From: Fibrobacter sp.
Lineage (GTDB): Bacteria; Fibrobacterota; Fibrobacteria; Fibrobacterales; Fibrobacteraceae
Assembly: GCA_021443065.1 (NCBI GenBank)
Contig: JABUUR010000184.1
Coordinates: forward strand, 1-24,198
Reading direction: 5' to 3'
DNA length: 24,198 nucleotides
Shown here: piece by piece, positions 1-7,340 of the stretch
Layout of the letters: each line of letters begins with the position of its first letter
Numbering within the stretch: the first letter of the stretch is position 1
Program-made: the position numbers and the translations under genes
The notes under the pieces: generated by a model
What the model saw: only the letters and a program-made list of their open reading frames with translations
Told to the model about the DNA's origin: nothing
Database searches by the model: none

Positions 1-4
1 AGCA

Positions 5-30
5 TTTCTTAGCGCTTTAGCGCTTAGAAA
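5..30 (-). terminator. Imperfect hairpin downstream of the SDR gene, possible terminator
   Basis: An 11-position inverted repeat with one T:T mismatch closes over a 4-base TTTA loop (arms 5-15 and 20-30, GCGC next to the loop). It lies about 35 bases past the stop codon of the minus-strand SDR gene, where a terminator would be expected. The segment also reads as two direct copies of TTAGCGCT (9-16 and 17-24). Any U-tract on the minus strand would fall mostly outside the window, so the terminator role is inferred from position and fold only. Confidence 0.4.
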
Positions 31-63
31 GACTTGTCCACGCAGTGGATGACAGCGGGCGGG

Positions 64-798
64 TTATGCTACGGTTTCAGCTTTTTTCAAGGCATCTTCC
101 AGGGACATTCCCGTGAATTCCTGGGCACTGAACCAGCGGCCACTCTTTTTGTCGTCAAGGAGAACCCCCACCAGGGAGCCCGGAATTACCGTTTCGGGAG
201 CGTTTGGGGCAGCAGGCCCACCCAGGTCGGTGCGCAACCAACCCGGGTCCATAAGGTTCATCATCACGTCGGTGCCGTTCAACTTTACCGCAAAGTCCTT
301 CACGAACTTGGTAAGGGCAGCCTTGGCGCAGGCATAGCCCATCAACTCCGGTTCGTTGGCAATTCCGCTGGTGGTCAACTGCATACGTCCAAAGCCCCGC
401 TTGACCATGCCCGGCAAAAAATGGTAGGCAATCTGGACGGGGGCGTAAAAGTTCACCGCCATGGCATGGTGAAAGTCCTCCATGGTGTTGGACAGGTAAT
501 CCTGGAAATAATGGCTCATGAGTCCTGCGTTATTGAAAACCAGGTCCACCTGGACGCCCCAGGAATCGATTTCGGCAAGGGCGGCAGAAACCTCGTGGGC
601 ATTTTCAAGATTGCAGCCTACCGCGCGGACCTCCACTCCATAAGGCTTCAACTCTTCTATTACTTTGTCTGCATTAGCCTTGGAACGGCCCTGGAGTATA
701 ATGTTCGCACCCAGTTTTGCCATTTCGATGGCGGTAAGGCGGCCTACGCCACGGCAGCCGCCGGTAATCAGAGTCCATTTGCCCTTGACATCGATCAT
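64..798 (-). CDS. SDR-family NAD(P)-dependent oxidoreductase
   Basis: This 244-residue protein is a classical short-chain dehydrogenase/reductase with a Rossmann fold. Visible motifs are the dinucleotide-binding TGGCRGVG at residues 12-19, the NNAG motif in the middle of the chain, and the catalytic Ser near 144 with Tyr155 and Lys159 (YACAK). The length is typical of the family. The ATG at 798 was chosen because AAGGA lies about 8 bases upstream; the open frame can be extended to a TTG at 816, but that would swallow the ribosome-binding site. It is divergent from the NSS transporter, and the 204 bases between them must hold both promoters; I could not pick a convincing -35/-10 pair in either direction. 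The substrate cannot be told from the sequence: SDRs act on sugars, steroids, ketoacyl groups and others. The family call is firm; the specific reaction is unknown. Confidence 0.9.
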   Translation of the reverse strand: MIDVKGKWTLITGGCRGVGRLTAIEMAKLGANIILQGRSKANADKVIEELKPYGVEVRAVGCNLENAHEVSAALAEIDSWGVQVDLVFNNAGLMSHYFQDYLSNTMEDFHHAMAVNFYAPVQIAYHFLPGMVKRGFGRMQLTTSGIANEPELMGYACAKAALTKFVKDFAVKLNGTDVMMNLMDPGWLRTDLGGPAAPNAPETVIPGSLVGVLLDDKKSGRWFSAQEFTGMSLEDALKKAETVA

Positions 799-1002
799 TT
801 TGCATTCCTTTTGCAACTTTGTTCACTTCTAAGGTTAAAATAGACTATTTACGAAAGTTTCACCGTAATGTCGAGGCTTTTCTGTTTACAAAAGTAAGCA
901 AAGCTCGGCACGGCCCCTATGCAAGGCGTGATTTAGCGCACACCATATATATGCAGTCCTAAAAATTCTAGATTTCCACAAAATTTTTGACAGGATACCC
1001 TC

Positions 1003-2664
1003 ATGAAGAACTCTCGTGATAACTGGGGCTCCAAGATCGGAGTCATCTTGGCGGTGGCAGGCTCTGCCGTAGGCCTAGGCAACTTCCTCCGTTTCCCGGT
1101 GCAGGCCGCAACAAACGGCGGCGGTTCCTTTATCATTCCCTACATGATAGCGTTCCTGTTGCTGGGCATTCCCCTTTCCTGGATGGAATGGACCCTGGGT
1201 CGCGCAGCGGGAGCAAAGCACCACGGTACGGCACCCGGCGGTTTCCACTATATTCTGGGGGGCAAGCCCTGGGCAAAGCACCTGGGGTCCCTGTGCATTC
1301 TGCCTCCCCTGTTCATCACCTTCTACTACATGTTCGTCCAGTCCTGGATCCTGGCGTTTACCTACTACTCCGCCACCGGCAAGTTGATGGAGGTGGTTGC
1401 AGGCGGCTACGGCCCCATGAAGGAATTTTTCGGCGATTACATCATGCTGAACACCCAGATAGGCCCCTTCCCTGCGGCAATCGTGTTTTTCCTCATCACC
1501 TTCGCATGCAACATGGCCTTGCTCAGTTTCGGGGTCCGCAAGGGCATTGAACGGGTGAACAAGATTACCATGCCCATATTGCTCATCATGGGGCTCATCC
1601 TTGTGGCTCGCGTCCTGACCATCGACGGTATCGGCAAGGGCCTCGCCTTCGTTTGGAACCCCAATTTTTCCGAAATAACAAACCCCTCCGTATGGTTGGC
1701 GGCTTCAGGCCAGGTGTTCTTTACCATGAGCCTCGGAATGGGTATCGTCTTCTGCTACGCCAGCTACCTGAAACCCAAGGAAGACCTGGTTCTTTCGTCC
1801 CTCACGGCGGCATCCACAAACGCATTCGCCGAAGTGATCATGGGCGGCACCATCGTGATCCCCATGGCTATCCTTATAGCAGGGAACAACATCGAAGAAT
1901 GCGCGAAGCTGGGCACCTTCGGGCTGGGGTTCCAGACCATGCCCTTTGTTTTTGGACAGTTGCCCTTGGGCGGGGTATTCCAGACCCTTTGGTTCGGCAT
2001 GCTGTTCTTTGCCGGCGTGACCAGCGCCATTTCCATTATCCAGCCCCTCATCAGTTTCTGCGAAGACGACCTGAGGCAGTCCCGCAAGGGGGCCATCACC
2101 TCCGTAAGCATCGTCACCTTCCTGGGCGGCCTGGTGGGCATTTTCGGCCTTGCCGCCGGTGCCGTAGACGAATTCGACTTCTGGGGCGGCAGTTTCCTTC
2201 TGGTGTTCATCGGAGCTATCCAGGCTTTCGTATTCTCCTTTGTGCTGGGCAGGCGCAAGTCCGACACCGTCAAGGACGACAAGGGCAACCCCGAGTCCGA
2301 GGCCTTTGCCCTGATGAACGAAGGGGCGGCCTTGAAACTTCCCAAGGTGTTCAGGTTCATTATCCGCTATGTCTGCCCCGCCTACCTGACCATCGTGCTG
2401 GTGGCATGGCTCGTCCATGACGGCTGGGCCGTGGTGACCCTGCAAAACGTCCCCGCCGACGCCATGGTCACTTTCGTGGGTTTTGAAATGTCCCAGATAG
2501 CTTTTACCTGGGGGATCCGCATTTTCCTGCTGGTCCTGACAGTCCTTTTGAACGTGCTCATTTACTTCGCATGGCGTAAGGGCGATCCTGCAGATCTGCC
2601 CTCCAGCCACCAGCACAAGCAGGATATGGCCGTTGGCGATTCCGACGCCGCAAGGGAGGTTTAA
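1003..2664 (+). CDS. Neurotransmitter:sodium symporter (NSS/SNF) family transporter
   Basis: This 553-residue polytopic membrane protein begins with the NSS hallmark: NWGSKIGVILAVAGSAVGLGN at residues 4-24, then FLRFP. In this family that segment forms the unwound first helix that coordinates sodium and substrate. The remainder is a run of hydrophobic helices with short loops, ending in a polar cytoplasmic tail. Bacterial members import amino acids such as methionine, alanine, tryptophan or tyrosine with sodium. The start is supported by AGGA at 992-995, 7 bases before the ATG. The stop is one base from the ATG of a 33-residue MetS-like small protein. In Corynebacterium MetPS such a small subunit accompanies an NSS importer for methionine and alanine, so a small neutral amino acid is a reasonable but unproven substrate guess. 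The gene probably heads an operon with the downstream LplT-Aas fusion. Confidence 0.93.
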   Translation: MKNSRDNWGSKIGVILAVAGSAVGLGNFLRFPVQAATNGGGSFIIPYMIAFLLLGIPLSWMEWTLGRAAGAKHHGTAPGGFHYILGGKPWAKHLGSLCILPPLFITFYYMFVQSWILAFTYYSATGKLMEVVAGGYGPMKEFFGDYIMLNTQIGPFPAAIVFFLITFACNMALLSFGVRKGIERVNKITMPILLIMGLILVARVLTIDGIGKGLAFVWNPNFSEITNPSVWLAASGQVFFTMSLGMGIVFCYASYLKPKEDLVLSSLTAASTNAFAEVIMGGTIVIPMAILIAGNNIEECAKLGTFGLGFQTMPFVFGQLPLGGVFQTLWFGMLFFAGVTSAISIIQPLISFCEDDLRQSRKGAITSVSIVTFLGGLVGIFGLAAGAVDEFDFWGGSFLLVFIGAIQAFVFSFVLGRRKSDTVKDDKGNPESEAFALMNEGAALKLPKVFRFIIRYVCPAYLTIVLVAWLVHDGWAVVTLQNVPADAMVTFVGFEMSQIAFTWGIRIFLLVLTVLLNVLIYFAWRKGDPADLPSSHQHKQDMAVGDSDAAREV

Positions 2665-2665
2665 T

Positions 2666-2767
2666 ATGGAATTGACTACAAGCGGATTCGTGTTCATGAT
2701 AGCCTCCTGGGCTGCCATCATCGGTCTTTGCGTCTTCTGTTTCAGCAAGGTCTTTAAGAAGAAATAA
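2666..2767 (+). CDS. MetS-like small subunit of the NSS transporter
   Basis: This 33-residue protein would be missed by most length cut-offs. It has a short polar N-terminus (MELTTSG), one hydrophobic helix of about 20 residues containing a Trp, and a basic tail (SKVFKKK), which suggests a single-pass membrane protein with a cytoplasmic C-terminus. A strong Shine-Dalgarno sequence (GGAGGT, 2655-2660) sits 5 bases before the ATG and lies inside the last codons of the transporter gene. The transporter stop and this ATG are one base apart, so translation is probably coupled. Size, topology and position match the MetS-type small subunits encoded directly after NSS transporters, such as Corynebacterium MetP/MetS. 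In MetPS the small subunit is needed for import. The identity rests on architecture and context because the peptide is too short for firm homology by eye. Confidence 0.82.
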   Translation: MELTTSGFVFMIASWAAIIGLCVFCFSKVFKKK

Positions 2768-2777
2768 CCGGAGTTTT

Positions 2778-5700
2778 ATGAAACTTTTTAAAAGTTCTGG
2801 CGCCATTCCTTTCTTTATCGTAACTTTTTTGGGCGCGTTTGTCCAAATGGGCGTTTTCGTCCACTTCCAGACGTGGCTTGGGGCGACCTACGAGGGGTCC
2901 AGTTACCTTTGGCGCAGTTTCCTTTTGCAGGTTGCCATCTTTGTGCCCAGCATATTCATGATGCCCCTGGCCAGTTATTTTGTGGGTAAACGTTCCAAGA
3001 GCCGCGCCATGGCCTGGTCCAGCGTAGGCATCGTAGCAGCCCTGATTGCCATTTCCGTCTGTTTCGTGACCGGAAACCCCTGGGTGGCCTTCGGGCTTGT
3101 GGGCTTGTACGGAGTTGGTTACGCCTTGCACGTTCCCGCAAGAGTGAGCATCATGAAGGAACTGTTCCAAAACGACGACCTGGTCAAGGCCAACACCTGG
3201 TTCATGATTTGCTACGTCCTTGGAATTTCCCTTGCGGCCTACCTGGGAATCATTGTCTTTAAGCACATTCTCTTTATTTACCTGGGTGCCGCGGTTGCCG
3301 CCTCCATTCTCAGTTTCTTTATCAAGGAAGGCCGTCACGATAGTTCCGTAAAGTACCGCTCCGCCCGACGCGTGTTTGCCGCCACCTGGAAAATCCCCAG
3401 CGCACGCCTGGCCATTCTCGGTCTTTCGGCCTTTTGGGGCGTAATCCAGATCCTGATGCTCCTGGCCCAGCACATGAGCAGCCAGCATGTCCAGAACACC
3501 TTCAGCCTGACCAGCGCGGGTTTTGTATTCTCTGTTACCTTGACTGCCGCGGGCATGATCGTAGGGGCGATTATCGCCAGCGAATCTTCCAAGGGCTTTG
3601 TAGAAACCGGAGTCATTCCGTTTTCTGCGATTATTTCCGCCCTGGTGATGTTCTTTATTCCCTTTGTCCAGACCGACTGGCTCCAGGCCGTTCTTTACTG
3701 CATTCTTGGCATTTGTACCGGGGCCGCCTTTGTCATTTTGCGAACCACGATCCAGAACCTGACAAAGCCAAACACCGCCGGGCGGATACACTCCGTGTCC
3801 AACATGATCCAGATGTCCGTGCTTACCATCCTCATGGGCGGCCAGACCTTGCTGTTGATTTTCACGGATTGCGAGATCCGTCATTGTTTCTTGATTCTGT
3901 CCGTGATGTTCGCACTGACATTCATCTTGACGCTGCGCAACACCCCCATGACGCTGCTCCGGGCAGTGCTGCGTTTTGCATTTGCGTTCGTGTTCCGCTA
4001 CCGCCTGAAGGTGATGGGCGGGCAGAACATTCCCGAAAGCGGCCCCCTGCTTTTGGTAGGTCCCCACTTCAGTTTTATCGACTGGGCGGTTCTCCAGATG
4101 GCTAGTCCTCGCCCACTGAGGATTGCAAGCAACCGCAACACCTTTGCCGACTGGTACCAGAAGTGGTTTTTGCACGGAAAGGCCCTGATTGAAATCAACC
4201 GTCGCGACCCCGCCCCCGCCATGGAGGAAATCCGGCAGGCACTGTTGAAGGGCGAGGCCGTCGTCATTTTCCCCGAGGGCGAAGTTTCGAAGACGCCCCA
4301 TGTATCCAAGTTCTCCCTCAATTATTCCGCAGCGGTAAAAGACACCAACGCACTCATCGTCCCCTTTTACATCCAGGGCCTGTGGGGCAGCCGTTACAGC
4401 CACGCCTCCGACAGCGTGATGCGCCCCCAGTACTTCAACCGAGTCATCAGCGTGGGCTTTGACAAGGCGATTTCTGCGGAAACCTCCGAAGAAGACGTCC
4501 GCAACATTCTGCGCACCTTGTCGGCAAAGACCTGGGACCTGGCCATGGACCACTACAAGACCATAATCCCCCTGTGGTTGAGGGCCATGCGCAAGCGCCG
4601 TAACCGTCCCATTTTGATCGACCCTGCCGGACGCCACGTTTCCGGTTTCGAGATGATCCGGCTGGTCCACAACTTCGGGGTAAAGATCAAGTCGGTGGCC
4701 AAAAACGACAGGCACGTAGGTTTCATGCTACCCACCAGCCGCGACGCCGCATTGGGCATCGTTTCTATTCTCGGCACGGGCAAGGCTTCCGTGAACCTGA
4801 ACTACACCGCCCCAGCCGATGTGGTCCTGGGTTGCATCAAGAAAGCCGACATAAAAGTCGTCGTTACCACCCACCCCTTCTTCGACAAGCTGTGCAGCAA
4901 GAACCCGAAGTTCGAAGAAGTCAAGAATGTGTGCAAGATGATATATCTTGACGACGAGGAAAAATCCATCGGAATCGTAAAGAACATCTACACCTCCCTG
5001 ATGGCAAGGTTCTGCTCCCGAAGGCTTTTGAATTTCCTGTGGTTCAAGAATGCAAAACTTAACGACACCGCACTGATCCTTTTCAGTTCCGGTTCCGAAG
5101 GCACTCCCAAGGGTGTTGTGCTGACCCACAAGAACATCATTACCAACGCCCAGCAGTGCGACAACGTGATTCGACTTTGCCGTACCGATGTCATGACCTG
5201 CGAACTGCCGCTGTTCCATTCCTTCGGCTTTACCATGACCTTCATGATGCCGCTCTTGGACGGTGTGCCCATGGTCCTTTGCCCGGATCCCACCGACATC
5301 AAGACCCTGGCCCGAGTTTGTGCCCAGTACAAGACCACCATATTGATGGGCACCCCCACGTTCCTGCGGGCAATCGCCATCAACCGCTGGGTCCACCCCA
5401 TGTGCCTGGACAGCATCCGCTTTATCGTAGGCGGTGCAGAAAAAGTCCGTCAGGAACTACGGGACACCTTCAAGTTGAAATTCGGCAAGGACATTTACGA
5501 AGCCTACGGAAGCACGGAACTTTCGCCCTTGGCTACCATCAACTACCGCAATGTGCTACTGGACGATTTCTTGACCATGGAAAAGTGCAACGACCTGGAA
5601 AGCGTAGGCCAGCCCATTCCAGGGACAATCGTCGGCATTACCGACCCCGAGACCAACGAATTCTTGCCCCAGGGTTCCGAAGGCATGGTCACCGTGGCAG

Positions 5701-6170
5701 GCGCCCAGGTTATGGCGGGCTACCTGAAGGACAAGGAAAAAACGGACTCCGTGGTATTCGAGCACGACGGCATGCGCTGGTACAAGACCGGCGACAAGGG
5801 AAAACTCACTCCCGACGGTTTCGTGCAGATTCTCGGCCGCTACAGCCGCTTTGCAAAGCTTGGCGGTGAAATGATTTCGCTTATAGCCGTTGAGACACGC
5901 CTCCACGAAACAGGCCTGGTGGAAGGTCTGGAATACTCCGTGGTGGCCGTACCGGATTCTGTCAAGGGCGAGCGCATCATTCTCCTGGTCAACGGCAACG
6001 TGGACCCCGAGGAACTTTCCCGAAAGTTGCGCAAGTCCGGCATGCCGCCCCTCATGATTCCCGGTTCCGTATTCAAGGTGGACAGCATTCCCAAACTGGG
6101 TTCAGGCAAATGGGACTTTACCAACATGAAAAAGTTGGCCATGCAATTGATGGAAGACAGCAAGAAGTAA
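2778..6170 (+). CDS. aas: LplT-Aas trifunctional fusion: lysophospholipid flippase, acyltransferase and acyl-ACP synthetase
   Basis: This 1130-residue protein joins three modules. Residues about 1-395 are a 12-helix major facilitator domain like LplT. Residues about 400-600 are a PlsC-type acyltransferase with HX4D at H430-D435 and FPEGE at 498-502. Residues about 640-1130 are an AMP-forming ligase with P-loop FSSGSEGTPKG (769-779), YGSTE (910-914), YKTGDKG (1002-1008) and the late lysine K1111 in GSGK. In E. coli, LplT and Aas are separate adjacent genes whose combined length is about the same. There LplT flips lyso-phosphatidylethanolamine across the inner membrane and Aas re-acylates it with an acyl group activated on ACP, so the fusion would flip and repair lysophospholipids in one polypeptide. 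GGAG at 2770-2773 supports the start, 10 bases after the small transporter subunit. All catalytic motifs appear intact. Confidence 0.92.
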   Translation: MKLFKSSGAIPFFIVTFLGAFVQMGVFVHFQTWLGATYEGSSYLWRSFLLQVAIFVPSIFMMPLASYFVGKRSKSRAMAWSSVGIVAALIAISVCFVTGNPWVAFGLVGLYGVGYALHVPARVSIMKELFQNDDLVKANTWFMICYVLGISLAAYLGIIVFKHILFIYLGAAVAASILSFFIKEGRHDSSVKYRSARRVFAATWKIPSARLAILGLSAFWGVIQILMLLAQHMSSQHVQNTFSLTSAGFVFSVTLTAAGMIVGAIIASESSKGFVETGVIPFSAIISALVMFFIPFVQTDWLQAVLYCILGICTGAAFVILRTTIQNLTKPNTAGRIHSVSNMIQMSVLTILMGGQTLLLIFTDCEIRHCFLILSVMFALTFILTLRNTPMTLLRAVLRFAFAFVFRYRLKVMGGQNIPESGPLLLVGPHFSFIDWAVLQMASPRPLRIASNRNTFADWYQKWFLHGKALIEINRRDPAPAMEEIRQALLKGEAVVIFPEGEVSKTPHVSKFSLNYSAAVKDTNALIVPFYIQGLWGSRYSHASDSVMRPQYFNRVISVGFDKAISAETSEEDVRNILRTLSAKTWDLAMDHYKTIIPLWLRAMRKRRNRPILIDPAGRHVSGFEMIRLVHNFGVKIKSVAKNDRHVGFMLPTSRDAALGIVSILGTGKASVNLNYTAPADVVLGCIKKADIKVVVTTHPFFDKLCSKNPKFEEVKNVCKMIYLDDEEKSIGIVKNIYTSLMARFCSRRLLNFLWFKNAKLNDTALILFSSGSEGTPKGVVLTHKNIITNAQQCDNVIRLCRTDVMTCELPLFHSFGFTMTFMMPLLDGVPMVLCPDPTDIKTLARVCAQYKTTILMGTPTFLRAIAINRWVHPMCLDSIRFIVGGAEKVRQELRDTFKLKFGKDIYEAYGSTELSPLATINYRNVLLDDFLTMEKCNDLESVGQPIPGTIVGITDPETNEFLPQGSEGMVTVAGAQVMAGYLKDKEKTDSVVFEHDGMRWYKTGDKGKLTPDGFVQILGRYSRFAKLGGEMISLIAVETRLHETGLVEGLEYSVVAVPDSVKGERIILLVNGNVDPEELSRKLRKSGMPPLMIPGSVFKVDSIPKLGSGKWDFTNMKKLAMQLMEDSKK

Positions 6171-6197
6171 TTGACAGGATAACAGCGAAACTATACA
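6171..6197 (+). promoter_or_regulatory. Possible sigma70-type promoter for the RidA-family gene
   Basis: A perfect -35 hexamer TTGACA (6171-6176) follows directly on the TAA of the LplT-Aas gene. A TATACA hexamer (6192-6197) stands 15 bases downstream, somewhat short of the usual 16-18. Transcription would begin near 6205, about 30 bases before the RidA ATG, so RidA could be made independently of the upstream operon. The same 11-mer TTGACAGGATA also occurs at 987-997, where its AGGA serves as a ribosome-binding site; the match may therefore be chance. Confidence 0.4.
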
Positions 6198-6235
6198 AGT
6201 GTTTTTTTGCAAGAAAAGTTTGCAAAGGGATTTTC

Positions 6236-6703
6236 ATGAAGGATATCGTAAAAAAAATCGAAGACCTTGGCCTTGAAATGCCAGCCGTGGCAAAGCCCTT
6301 GGCGGCATACGTCCCAGCGACTCGGGCAGGCGACATGATTTTCGTTTCGGGGCAGTTGCCCTCTGTAAAGGGAGATTTTTCGGCCTATACGGGAATCGTC
6401 CCCACGGAACTATCACAGGAAAAGGCTACGGAGGGGGCGGCCATTTGCCTGCTGAACAACATTGCCGCGGCATCAAGCCTTTTGCAGGATGGCGAATCCT
6501 TGAAACTGTTGCAGATGCAGGGCTTTGTCCAGTCGGAACCAACATTCAAGGAACAGCCCGCGGTGTTGAACGGTGCAAGCGATCTTGCAGTTAAAATCCT
6601 TGGTGAAAACGGAAAGCACGCCCGTACCGCAGTGGGCGTGGCGGCACTACCCAAGAACGCTTCCGTCGAAGTCAGTTGCACTTTCCTGGCAGTTAAAGCA
6701 TGA
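6236..6703 (+). CDS. RidA / YjgF-YER057c-UK114 family protein
   Basis: This 155-residue protein shows the RidA-family signature FVSGQLP near residues 36-42 and the conserved arginine R130 in HARTAVGVAALP, which corresponds to the arginine that binds the substrate carboxylate in RidA. RidA enzymes hydrolyse reactive enamine/imine intermediates produced by PLP-dependent enzymes and so protect them from damage. This protein belongs to the slightly longer subgroup (about 150 residues against about 130 for RidA) with an extra N-terminal helix and YVPATRAGD before the signature; members of that subgroup are not all shown to be deaminases. The ATG at 6236 was chosen because AAGGGA lies just upstream; the open frame extends to 6110, but that part overlaps the end of the LplT-Aas gene. 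It converges with the HD-domain gene across 115 bases. Confidence 0.9.
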   Translation: MKDIVKKIEDLGLEMPAVAKPLAAYVPATRAGDMIFVSGQLPSVKGDFSAYTGIVPTELSQEKATEGAAICLLNNIAAASSLLQDGESLKLLQMQGFVQSEPTFKEQPAVLNGASDLAVKILGENGKHARTAVGVAALPKNASVEVSCTFLAVKA

Positions 6704-6818
6704 CTCGTGAGGTTGAAAGCTTCGCCTCCCTGAGGTTCTAGGCCGGCAGCAAAGCCGCCTTGAACGGCCTTGAGCCACCGTGATATAGACACGCATGATT
6801 TTGCGGATGGTCCACAAT

Positions 6819-7322
6819 CTAGAAATCGTTTTCCTGCAACCAGGGGCGCATAAGGTGCGGCGGAATCTGGTGACGCAGGGATTTTTTTGCAATTAACTGG
6901 CCCTGGGCCGTGGCCATTTTCTGGGGATTCAGGTTAAAGCCCACACGCCCCAAGTCCAAGCGGTCCGCATCGTAGCACGTGTCGATGGTGGCGTCTCCGC
7001 TGCTCCGTTCCGTGGTATGGTTGGCGCAGGCATGGTACAGTTTATCGAACTGTTCGTCCGTAATTTCAAAGAGTTTTTCTTCACGGCATTTCCGGGCAAA
7101 CTCCGCCCCCCGAAGGCCATGGACCTCGTCGTAGCCGTCGTCTTCGCGCTTGGAATCGTGGAACAGGGCAAACAGACGCACCACCGTAATATCGGCCTGG
7201 GTCTTTTTCGCAAGCATCAGCCCATTGAATTCCACCTGGCGCCAATGGTCCAGCCCGTGGATTTCAGACTCGTAAACACGGTCCTCGCAAACAAAGTTTT
7301 GAAGTGCGGCAAAATCTATCAT
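6819..7322 (-). CDS. HD-domain protein, putative metal-dependent phosphohydrolase
   Basis: This small 167-residue protein has the HD-superfamily ligand pattern: H22 and H26 in HGLDHW, H55-D56 in LFHDSKR, H102 in ANHTTE, and D118/D120 in YDADRLDL. The family hydrolyses phosphate esters, often of nucleotides, using one or two metal ions in the cytoplasm. No second domain is present. It lies 18 bases after the mutS stop on the same strand and is the last gene of the rapA-proB-scpB-mutS block, so it is probably co-transcribed. The association with mismatch repair could be incidental. No strong ribosome-binding site precedes the ATG; GGGGA overlapping the mutS stop is rather distant (14 bases), which suggests dependence on reinitiation. 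The substrate is unknown. Confidence 0.85.
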   Translation of the reverse strand: MIDFAALQNFVCEDRVYESEIHGLDHWRQVEFNGLMLAKKTQADITVVRLFALFHDSKREDDGYDEVHGLRGAEFARKCREEKLFEITDEQFDKLYHACANHTTERSSGDATIDTCYDADRLDLGRVGFNLNPQKMATAQGQLIAKKSLRHQIPPHLMRPWLQENDF

Positions 7323-7340
7323 GGAGTAACAGAGATTCCC

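Noticed and set aside
987..997. TTGACAGGATA as a -35 element before the NSS transporter
   Set aside because: It lies only a few bases before the ATG, so its AGGA must serve as the ribosome-binding site; a promoter there could not make a translatable message.
6704..6818. Hairpin AGGCcGGC/GCCGCCT between the convergent RidA and HD genes as an intrinsic terminator
   Set aside because: There is a bulged base and no T-run on either strand, so intrinsic termination is not supported.
6819..7322. HD protein as a defence-system effector or toxin
   Set aside because: It sits at the end of a housekeeping operon with no partner typical of defence systems, and all neighbours are core genes.
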